A stretch of DNA of 64,000 nucleotides from Methylocaldum marinum. Lineage in GTDB: Bacteria; Pseudomonadota; Gammaproteobacteria; Methylococcales; Methylococcaceae. The notes under the pieces are model-generated. The model did not search any database, was not told where the DNA came from, and saw only the letters and a list, made by a program, of their open reading frames with translations. The stretch lies in contig NZ_AP017928.1 in the NCBI RefSeq assembly GCF_003584645.1, positions 1,266,981 to 1,330,980 on the forward strand, written 5' to 3'. This document shows, one piece after another, positions 57,168 to 64,000 of the stretch (its first letter is position 1; each line of letters starts with the position of its first letter). Both the position numbers and the translations under genes were made by a program.

Positions 57168-58437
57168 TGTCTTGGATGGAATCCCAAATCAGTCGAGGGT
57201 CGAAGCTCATGGCAGCGCACATGGTGAGCACAACCACGGCGCCGAAGGCTATGGCCCCGGGCCCTGCCTGCACAGCCGCCAAAGGACGTACGTCCACCAG
57301 GGCCACCAGCATGGTAACGACGAAAATATCCACCATCGACCAGCGCCCGAGCCTTTCGGTCAGCCGATACAGCCGGGTACGATCGAGCGGACGCCAACGA
57401 GAACCGGCCTGCACCGTCACCAGGAGCACAACGAGAGCCATCAGCTTCAGGAGAGGCACCATCACGCTGGCAAAGAACACCAGTAGCGCCAAGGGCCACG
57501 ATCCCGACATCCACAGATAGACCACACCGCTCATGATGGTGTCGACTTGAGCCCCGACGATCGATGAGGTAGACATGACCGGTAACACGTTGGCGGGAAT
57601 GTATAAGATCATGGCGGCGATCAGGAGAGACCAGCAGCGGCCGATACTATTCGGTTTGCGGACATGAAGCGCACCCCCGCATCGCGAGCAATGCTGTTCC
57701 ATGTTTTCCGGCGAGGCTCGGGCAAGCAGTCCGCAGGCATGGCAGCTCAGATAGCCGGCCCCGGCATTTGCCTTTGTTCCGGTGGGATAGCGTCGACCCA
57801 GACGCAACCATATCTCTTCGCTATCCAAGGAGGCCGCAGTCGCCGCCATGACGAAAATAAAGGCCCCGAAAAGCCATAGCGACCAGCCCGGCTGAACAGT
57901 CGCCATGTGGGCGAGCTTGACCAGGGCGACGAGGATTCCCAGCATCAGCACTTCGATCATGCCCCACGGTCGCAGCGCCTGAATCAATCGGAACACTGCC
58001 GCTTGTCCGCGGATTTTTTTGTTCAGCTTGAGAGGGAGCAGAACAAATAACAGTCCGGATAGCTCCATTGCCGGCACTACGAAGGTAGTAAATAGCACCA
58101 GGCCGGACATTATGCCCATGCCCTGCTTTTGCAGTTCCAGAACGGCACCGACCAGCGTCGTCTCGGTATGTTTGCCCTGGATGCTCAGCCCCAGAATCGG
58201 GTACATATTGGCAACCGCGAACAAAATGAATGCCGCAAGGGAAAAAGCCAATGTCCGGTCCAGGGTGTCTCTCGGCGCATGATACAGCTGCGCGCCGCAA
58301 CGGCGGCAGCGCGCACTCTGCCCCGGCGCAAGCGGAACCTTGCGCTGAAGAAGATCACATTCATGACAGGCACAAAGCTTATCGAAATCGCCGAAGGCAG
58401 GGGCAGCCTCTGCGGCAGAACTAGCGGACGAATACAC
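57151..58437 (-). CDS. pqiA: Paraquat-inducible protein A
   Basis: 428 residues, two PqiA units, each with zinc-ribbon cysteines (CHECDLLQ..CRRCGAQLY in the first; CHACGLL..CSRCGGALH in the second) followed by four transmembrane helices. It is the inner-membrane partner of PqiB. First gene of the operon pqiABC. In E. coli the operon responds to superoxide stress; no control site was identified here. Confidence 0.93.
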   Translation of the reverse strand: MYSSASSAAEAAPAFGDFDKLCACHECDLLQRKVPLAPGQSARCRRCGAQLYHAPRDTLDRTLAFSLAAFILFAVANMYPILGLSIQGKHTETTLVGAVLELQKQGMGIMSGLVLFTTFVVPAMELSGLLFVLLPLKLNKKIRGQAAVFRLIQALRPWGMIEVLMLGILVALVKLAHMATVQPGWSLWLFGAFIFVMAATAASLDSEEIWLRLGRRYPTGTKANAGAGYLSCHACGLLARASPENMEQHCSRCGGALHVRKPNSIGRCWSLLIAAMILYIPANVLPVMSTSSIVGAQVDTIMSGVVYLWMSGSWPLALLVFFASVMVPLLKLMALVVLLVTVQAGSRWRPLDRTRLYRLTERLGRWSMVDIFVVTMLVALVDVRPLAAVQAGPGAIAFGAVVVLTMCAAMSFDPRLIWDSIQDNVHTR

Positions 58438-58582
58438 GAGAGGACAGTGGAGAACTGAATTGAGCTGTTAAGAATCGAACTTCGTGGGTTATTTTTACTG
58501 TAAAACTCCCCCGATTCCGGAGAATGCCGCCGAAATACTGCACAAAGACCAGGCACTCGCGCCCCGGCCGCAGGCGATCTCT

Positions 58583-58876
58583 TTATCCGCCGATGAGAAC
58601 GGTGGGCTGGCCCGAGACGATTACCCCGCCGTGAGCCGTTAGATCGCCCATGCGCGCCGCCGGCTGACCGCCGATCAATACAGTGGCCGAGCCCTGAGCG
58701 ATAGTATCCGGCGGACCGACACAGGTTACCACATCGCCGACTCGAGCGGCGGGCAAAGAACCGATCAGGACTGTGGGTGCACCGGGAGCGGTGATCGGTC
58801 CACCGACATGGGGTTTGGGTCCGTCGAACATGGGACAGGTATGCATGTCGGTGAGGCGGGCCGCGGGTTTGCTCAT
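58583..58876 (-). CDS. PAAR-domain spike tip protein (T6SS)
   Basis: 97 residues of PAAR repeats: PAARLTDMHTCP, LPAARVGDVVTC and QPAARMGDLTAHGG. The His/Cys residues that bind zinc at the spike tip are visible. It sits at the end of a vgrG-DUF6931-PAAR string in which both other genes are broken, so it may be an orphan. No toxin domain is attached. Confidence 0.9.
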   Translation of the reverse strand: MSKPAARLTDMHTCPMFDGPKPHVGGPITAPGAPTVLIGSLPAARVGDVVTCVGPPDTIAQGSATVLIGGQPAARMGDLTAHGGVIVSGQPTVLIGG

Positions 58877-58909
58877 ATGAACCTTGTTTCACCCATCATT
58901 CAGCGTACT

Positions 58910-59514
58910 TCATGGCTTTGGAACGGCAGGTTTGGGTGCCAACCGCCCGTTGCCCCGGCAGGCGATGTCTATCCCCTGCATCAGAAACTGCCGGTATTTT
59001 TCCGGCGCATTTTCCGGTTCGCTTTGCACCGCGGCCAACATCACGGCCCCGGCAACCGCCTTGCCCGTGAGGTTATCCGCAGGCAGAACGACCGGCGCCT
59101 CCGGTGGCGCCATGCTACCCCCGCTCCAAAAAGCGCCCATCGCCGCCCAACTCTCTGGTCCCTGGAATTGGCGCGCTTCCGCAGCGGCAAACGCCATTCG
59201 GCGGTGCTCCTCATTAAGCTTGTAAACCCAATGTTCGGCAATTTGAACCGGTTCAGCGCTGTTGCGGCGGGATTATCTCCCAAAGCGCTGCGGGCGCACA
59301 GGCCGGCCCACCACGTCGCCTCGCGCTTCGGAAGCGCTCGCGCCAGAAATTTGACGGCGTCCGGATATAAGGCATTTTCCATGAGCAATCGCAAAGATTC
59401 GGCTGCGCCGACCTCGGGGCTCAGCAATCGGCGCGCCGCCTCGTCGAGGTCGATGTCCCGGCAGACGGACACTGCATTGGCAGCGGTAACCTTGGTGTAT
59501 ACGCGTTCAATCAT
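58910..59514 (-). pseudogene. T6SS-associated DUF6931-like gene with a frameshift
   Basis: The first half (ATG 59514) reads ARRLLSPEVGAAESLRLL and FLARALPKREATWWA; the second half, in another frame from about 59260, reads EEHRRMAFAAAEARQF and AAMGAFWSGGSMAPP to the stop at 58910. Together they form one protein of about 200 residues resembling the DUF6931 family seen in VgrG/PAAR clusters (name from memory). A single-base change near 59240-59265 joins the frames, either a mutation or a sequence error. Confidence 0.7.
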
Positions 59515-59544
59515 CGTTAAATCCCGGCTCGGATAAGAACTCGC

Positions 59545-61003
59545 TTAATTGACCCTGACGAGACCGCCCTTGGCGGTCAGCATCCCGTCACCTTTTACGG
59601 TCGTCATGGGCGCTTTGAGCTCGGCCATGGTTGTTCCCTCGATGTTGATCATCATGCCTTTGATCGTCACCCCGGTCTGATCGATCTTGATGCTGTTCTG
59701 GCCCACCTTGAGTTCGATGGACTGTATCGCCTCCAGTGTGCTTTTGCCCAGGTCGATCTTGGTCTCCTGGTTTCCCTGTTTGATTGAAAGGGTGTGATTG
59801 CTCATGTCCAGGAGCACTTCCCAGTTGCCCTGCTTGAGCTGCAGCTTGTCATTACCCTGCTCCAGCGTTGCCGTCCGGTTATTGTAAATGTCGACCGTCT
59901 GGTCGCCGGGGTCCTGTTTGTCAAAACCGACCCTGAGCGTGGCACTGTTTTCGACGACCACGTTCATGTCCTTCTCGGCATGGATATAGATTTCCTCGTT
60001 CCCGATGTCGTCTTCCATGCCGATCTCGTTAAAGTTATCCGACGCGCCCTGCTTCGAGCTGCGTGACTTGATGCCGGTTTGCGTGGCCTTGTCCGGCAAT
60101 GGATAGGGAACGGTCTGTTCCGAGTTGTAGACGCGCCCGGTGATGATGGGTTGGTCCGGGTTGCCTTCCAGAAAATCCACGATCACTTCCTGTCCGATGC
60201 AGGGTATCGCAATCGCTCCCCATCCCTTGCCCGCCCAAGCCTGGGACACGCGCACCCAGCATGAACTGGTCTCGTCCCGGCTCTCGGCGCGGTCCCAGTG
60301 AAACTTGACCTTCACGCGCCCAAACTGCTCTTGGTTTCACGAAGTCGAAGTCGTTCACGGTATAGCTGCCGGGCTGAACGACCCGTCTAAAGGACCAGGC
60401 GAAGAGATGATACCGAAGGCGCCGTTCCTGGTTATCCGGCGGTAGAAAGGGTACTTCGGCATAGCCGGAGACTTCGGAATGGGCATTGGCGGAATCGACG
60501 AGATTGAGCGTGTGCTTATCGTTCTCGTGCTTGAAGAAATAGTAGATGCCTTCTTCTTCCAACAGTCGATTGACGAAATCGAAGTCGCTTTCGCGGTACT
60601 GCACGCAGTACTCGCGCAGTCGATAGGTTTCGCTCAGCGACTCCTGGACATCGCCGCTGAAACCGTGCTCCTCGAAAATCGCCTTGACGATTTGGGGCAC
60701 GGTCTTATCCTGAAAGATGCGGCAATTGGTCTTGCGTGTCAGAAACCACAGCCACGGCCGTAGTATCGCCCGGTAATGAGCGAACTGGCCGAGATCGGGT
60801 TCCTGGCTGAATTGGACGGCGTAGCCGTTGAAATAACGGGTTCCGCCGTGGGGAAGCTCCAGGGCGACGGTGAGTTTCTTTCCCAGAATGTCCTTAGCCG
60901 CGAGATTCCGATTTTCGCTGAGCAAGTCCACTTCCAATTCAAACGAACGGCTGAACTCTTCTCGCCCTTGCATCCGGAAAAACAACAAAACGTCTTTAAC
61001 CAA
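59545..61003 (-). pseudogene. vgrG: vgrG, truncated and internally deleted
   Basis: The N-terminal part (from a TTG at 61003) has the gp27-like base of VgrG: FRMQGREEFSRSFELEVDLLSE, HFSGDV-like and YREYDF-like sections (ESDFDFVNRLLEEEGIYYFF), up to NDFDFVKP. It then jumps directly to the start of the gp5-like needle (FGRVKVKFHWDR, SCWVRVSQAWAG, IGQEVIVDFLEGNPDQPIITG) in a different frame at about 60310-60335. About 150-200 middle residues are missing. The needle half is intact to the stop at 59545. The first 20 or so residues of a normal VgrG are also lost, next to the repeat and IS at 61.1-61.2 kb. It cannot make a spike as it stands. Confidence 0.85.
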
Positions 61004-61118
61004 AAGGGCTCGTTACGGAAACCGACCGGAAATCCTGGATAAACGACATAGGAATGACTCGTTGGATTTATTGGAGGGCGACTCTTATTAATCCGGCCCT
61101 TAAATACCCTATTGATTC

Positions 61119-61180
61119 CGTTCGGGCTGAGCTTGTCGAAGCCCCAAGCCGAGTGCCTTTCGACAAGCTCAGGGCGAACG
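61119..61180. repeat. Imperfect palindromic repeat (REP-like)
   Basis: Left arm CGTTCGGGCTGAGCTTGTCG and right arm CGACAAGCTCAGGGCGAACG (first and last 20 bases), 19-22 bases apart, with two mismatched pairs. This is a dispersed bacterial repeat; a variant half-copy lies at 46254. It is located between the broken vgrG and the IS. Confidence 0.7.
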
Positions 61181-61207
61181 TTATTTTGGGCCGGGTCAAT
61201 AAATAAT

Positions 61208-62244
61208 AGAGTTGTACCTGATGCTAATGCATGGTATTGATAGCCCACTTGTTTCTCAAATAAATCCGAATATAAAAACCTTCCATGATCTACGACAAAT
61301 TTAGCCAAATAACCGATGACCGCATCGTGGAATCGTTGATTGGAATGCCCAAGGCGAAGTTCACAGCCCTCGTCAAAGTATTTGAGTCGGCCGCTCAAGC
61401 CATCGATCGAGAGCGTGTCGAAAAGGGCGAGATAAAACACGTTAAACAGGGCGGCCCTAAAGGTTATCTTGATTCTTACGAGAAAAAGCTGTTTTTCGTT
61501 TTGTACTATCTGAAAACCTATCCCACTTTTGACGTTCTGGGCTTTCATTTCGGTTTTAGTGGCGGACATGCCCATGCCCACATCGACCGCTTGCTGCCGG
61601 TTTTAGTGCGAGCGTTGACAAGCCTCAACGTCATGCCGGAGCGCACGCTAACAACCCCAGAAGAATTCTCTCAACTCATTGATCAATATAAGAACATAGC
61701 GATCGATGGCGTGGAGGTCGCTTGCGTTCGACCCCAAGATGAAACTGAACAGGAAAAGCATTACAGCGGAAAAAAAAAAGACATACGCTCAAATCCCTCG
61801 TAATCTCCGACTTTAATCGAAGGATATTGTTTTTGTGTTGCATTGTGGCAGGCAGCGTACATGACTACACACTCATGAAAGACGTCTTCACACCGGGTTC
61901 AGCGTGGTTCGAGAAGGTCAATTTATGGCTTGACTTAGGATTTCTGGGCGCGGACAAAGATTATCAAAGTACCCAAATATATCTACCCCACAAGAAACCC
62001 AGAAAATCCAAGAAAAACCCTAATCCGACATTGACGCCTGAGCAGAAGAAACAGAACAGAAAACAAGCCGCCACGCGGGTCATCGTTGAGCATGCCATCG
62101 GTGGCATGAAGTTCTTCCACTGCTTGATGCATCGGATTAGAAATCATCTGGGTCACTTCGTGGATTATTTTTTCTCACTTTCCGCCGGGCTTTGGAACTA
62201 CAAAATCTATTGATTTACAATTGTTTAGCATCTGAAACAACTCT
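61208..62244 (+). mobile_element. Insertion sequence copy 2 (complete, IS5-family-like)
   Basis: The ends are AGAGTTGTACCTGATGCTAA and, inverted, AGAGTTGTTTCAGATGCTAA, about 17 of 20 identical. The element is about 1037 bases. It is flanked by AATAAT on both sides (61202-61207 and 62245-62250), a probable target duplication. The transposase needs a -1 frameshift (see its entry). Copy 1 at the left window edge is the same element in the opposite orientation. Confidence 0.88.
61285..62213 (+). CDS. DDE transposase read in two frames joined at a poly-A slippery site
   Basis: Frame A (61285-61803) carries the helix-turn-helix half and the first catalytic Asp (IDGVE). It ends SGKKKDIRSNPS and stop. 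Frame B (continuing to 62213) carries GSVHDY with the second Asp and RVIVEHAIGG with the Glu. At about 61770-61779 there are ten A in a row: GGA AAA AAA AAA GAC. A -1 slip gives GGA AAA AAA AAA AGA CAT and runs straight into frame B (KKRHTLKSLVISD). Ribosomal frameshifting or polymerase slippage at A10 could therefore make the full DDE protein of about 309 residues. Confidence 0.8.
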
Positions 62245-62289
62245 AATAATCAAAATAGGATACCGTTCTATGGTTTCCGGGGTGGTGGG

Positions 62290-62715
62290 TCAATTTAGTT
62301 GAAAGCAGTGGCGATTAATGAAGAGGCCGATCACCCCATCGTGAAGCAACTCAGATTTTGAAAAGCAGATCGTTTTGCGAGTTAAGCGCTTGATGCGAGT
62401 GCGTAACAAAAGGTTTTTGTTTTCGATCTTTTGCGTATATTTCTTACCAATGACGTGCTGGTTTGCCGGAATGAACGCCGCATAGCTTGGCCAATCATCG
62501 GTGTAATAGGTTCGAATATTGAAAACGCGCAGATTGGCGATCAATTGTTCGCAAACGTCCTCTTTGCGCCGCCCAAACACAAATGACAAAATGCATCCGG
62601 TGGCGGCGTCGATGGCGTACCAGAGCCAACGTTGGTTCTTCTTGCGAGCCACATAGCTCCACTGTTCGTCCGCCTGAACATCCATCGGCGAATCAAAGAG
62701 ATGCCTGATTTCCAC
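62290..62715 (-). CDS. insB: IS1-family transposase catalytic part (InsB-like)
   Basis: About 141 residues. Catalytic residues: DEQWSYVARK, YYTDDWPSY, and KIENKNLLLRTRIKRLTRKT, then FSKSELLHDGVIGLFINR, matching IS1 InsB. It lies in the same frame as InsA, separated by one TGA, rather than in the -1 frame as in classical IS1. The first codon is uncertain. Confidence 0.88.
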   Translation of the reverse strand: MEIRHLFDSPMDVQADEQWSYVARKKNQRWLWYAIDAATGCILSFVFGRRKEDVCEQLIANLRVFNIRTYYTDDWPSYAAFIPANQHVIGKKYTQKIENKNLLLRTRIKRLTRKTICFSKSELLHDGVIGLFINRHCFQLN

Positions 62716-62739
62716 GGCGATTTCCCGAGAGCTAAGGAT

Positions 62740-63027
62740 TCACCGTGACCACTTCGGTGGACTTTTTTTCAGTGTAGACATGACTGTGTTTTTCCCAATC
62801 CCGAGAACACGAGCGGTATCTCGAATACCACTGCCATTCATCGCCATGTCAACAATCTGTTCTTTGATACCGGACTCGTAGGCCCGGTAAATGTATTCGG
62901 TCTTGAAGGTGCGCCCACAGTGCTTGCAACGAAAGCGGGGGTAACCACTCTGTGTACCATAGCGCACCACATCGGAACTTTTACAGTATTTGCACGGAAT
63001 CGTTTGATAGGCCATTGGTCCAGTCAA
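62740..63027 (-). CDS. insA: IS1-family InsA-like DNA-binding part
   Basis: 95 residues with two CxxC pairs forming a zinc finger (CKYCKSSDVVRYG, CKHCGRTFK), then a helix-turn-helix (IRDTARVLGIGKNTVMSTL). Near its end is a run of seven A (CTGAAAAAAAGTCC), the slippery-site position of IS1 elements. Confidence 0.88.
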   Translation of the reverse strand: MTGPMAYQTIPCKYCKSSDVVRYGTQSGYPRFRCKHCGRTFKTEYIYRAYESGIKEQIVDMAMNGSGIRDTARVLGIGKNTVMSTLKKSPPKWSR

Positions 63028-63132
63028 TGCTTAAGCTAAGAAATAATTGTACATTGTAGTATATAAACTACTTAAACCCACCACCGTTTCCGGCAACTCG
63101 GCCCAAGACGCTATGCCGGGCAAGGTCCGTAT

Positions 63133-64000
63133 TCAGGAACGGGTCGCGACGACGAGAAAGCCATCCACCGGGACGCCGGCCTCGTAGCGCAGCATCTGCG
63201 GCTCGATCCGATGGGCAATAAGACCGGTGCTGGTCAATCCATGTCTTAAATATTCTTCGGTATGGCTGTATCGACCGTGGGGATTGAGCTGGTACCCCGT
63301 GGGCGGACCTTGATCGGCTGCCTCTACGGTGAAAATGAAATATCCGTCTCGTTGCAGTGCCTTTGCGACTCGATCGAAAACCTCCCGCAAATCGCCGAAG
63401 TAAACCAGTGTGTCGGCGGAAACGATCAGGTCGAATCTATCCGTGTGCCGGCCGATAAAGTCCGTCAATTCGGCCTCGATCAAGTCGTCGTACCGGCGGC
63501 GGGCGCGAGCCTTCTCCAGCATATTCGCCGACAGGTCCACACCGACCAGGCGTTCCGCGTAAGGACGCAGAAACTCCCCGCACAGCCCGGTTCCGCACCC
63601 GGCGTCGAGCACTTCCAGGCCGCCACTGTCGGGACCGTACAATGTGGCGATGGACTCCTTTACCAGTCCGGGCGCCCGATAATCCAGGGCCTTGAGTACA
63701 TCATCGAAACTGTCGGCGAAACTGTCGAAGGTCATCCGCACATAATCGTCGGACGCCCGTGCCGGAGCGCACGATCCGGTATATGAATGCAGCCGATGCA
63801 CCGCCAAAGGATTGGTCGGATCGTGTTCCAGCCATTGCCTAAGCGTGGGTAACGCTTCTTCAATCAGGCCTTGCAGATATAGAACGTGGCAAAGATTCTC
63901 ATAGTCTTCCGAGCGATATGGCCGAAGGTTGATCGCCTTGCGGAAAGCCTCCGCAGCTTCCCCGAATTTACCCTGTTTCCGAAAGACATTTCCATAGTTG
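63133..64000 (-). CDS. TPR-containing SAM-dependent methyltransferase (partial at window edge)
   Basis: The open frame runs off the right edge, so the start is not seen. The N-terminal part in view (64000 to about 63800) has TPR-like units (KFGEAAEAFRKAINLRP, GLIEEALPTLRQWLEHDP). A class I methyltransferase domain follows: VRMTFDSFADSFDDVLKALDYRAP, SAM site VLDAGCGTGLCGEFL, VGVDLSANMLEKA and DLIVSADTLVYFG. This is the arrangement of the family of TPR methyltransferases often annotated as contractile/trans-aconitate-like. Substrate unknown. The gene ends 47 bases from the IS1 element. Confidence 0.85.
   Translation of the reverse strand, partial: NYGNVFRKQGKFGEAAEAFRKAINLRPYRSEDYENLCHVLYLQGLIEEALPTLRQWLEHDPTNPLAVHRLHSYTGSCAPARASDDYVRMTFDSFADSFDDVLKALDYRAPGLVKESIATLYGPDSGGLEVLDAGCGTGLCGEFLRPYAERLVGVDLSANMLEKARARRRYDDLIEAELTDFIGRHTDRFDLIVSADTLVYFGDLREVFDRVAKALQRDGYFIFTVEAADQGPPTGYQLNPHGRYSHTEEYLRHGLTSTGLIAHRIEPQMLRYEAGVPVDGFLVVATRS

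Larger units (their letters stand above)
62281..63085 (-). mobile_element. IS1-family element with perfect target duplication
   Basis: Ends GGTGGTGGGT (62281-62290) and its inverted copy ACCCACCACC (63076-63085). An 8-base direct repeat GTTTCCGG flanks it exactly (62273-62280 and 63086-63093), as IS1 elements produce. Length 805 bases. It encodes InsA- and InsB-like parts on the minus strand, interrupted by an in-frame TGA. Confidence 0.92.

Overview
The window looks like chromosomal DNA of a gammaproteobacterial (type I / type X-like) methanotroph or close methylotroph of the Methylococcaceae. The main reason is carbon metabolism. There is a stand-alone 3-hexulose-6-phosphate synthase/6-phospho-3-hexuloisomerase pair (hps-phi, 24.4-25.6 kb) plus a second, fused Hps-Phi protein (39.7-40.9 kb). 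Transketolase, class II FBP aldolase, transaldolase, phosphoribulokinase and 6-phosphogluconate dehydrogenase are also present. Together these are the formaldehyde-assimilating ribulose monophosphate (RuMP) cycle, with the key Calvin-cycle kinase alongside, as in Methylococcus/Methylocaldum-type organisms. The genus is inference; no rRNA, methane monooxygenase or RuBisCO gene lies in the window.

Layout. 0-0.6 kb: truncated insertion sequence. 1.5-5.4 kb: a very large FecR-TPR-beta-barrel protein and a small anchored partner. 5.5-13 kb: glycosyltransferase, GPH-type transporter, lipoprotein hydrolase, a broken amidohydrolase, gnd and a retropepsin-like protease. 13.1-15.5 kb: a dynamin-like GTPase. 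15.7-22 kb: the sugar-phosphate cluster tkt > fba > (cbbY remnant) > prk, with tal divergent. 22.4-26.5 kb: IS5-family element, small secreted protein, hps-phi, and a membrane protein with three TGVAKYLK repeats. 26.9-30 kb: exbB-exbD-lpxK-trm112-kdsB envelope operon. 30.1-39.2 kb: HTTM/DCC fusion, acylphosphatase, rlmKL, an ABC-type exporter whose ATPase motifs are all lost, a lytic transglycosylase lipoprotein and an L,D-transpeptidase. 39.7-46.2 kb: Hps-Phi fusion, an orphan alternative (N-type) F1 beta subunit, a TauE/SafE transporter and a REC-PAS-GGDKF protein. 46.5-52.1 kb: citrate synthase, a ZnuD-like zinc receptor with its zur regulator and two candidate Zur boxes, and a PhoPQ-related protein. 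52.7-54.2 kb: a two-gene phage-type recombination module (putative annealing protein plus Gp157). 54.5-58.4 kb: an RRM protein and pqiABC. 58.6-61 kb: a decayed type VI secretion VgrG/PAAR island. 61.2-63.1 kb: an intact-looking frameshifting IS and an IS1-family element with a perfect target duplication. 63.1 kb to the end: a TPR-methyltransferase gene running off the window.

Two themes run across regions. First, at least three genes (amidohydrolase, cbbY, vgrG) keep their two ends but have lost the middle, a specific decay signature that should be checked against assembly error. Second, the same insertion sequence lies at both ends of the window in opposite orientation, with a one-base difference in the poly-A frameshift tract and one amino-acid difference over the shared part.

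No CRISPR array, tRNA or rRNA gene was recognised by eye.
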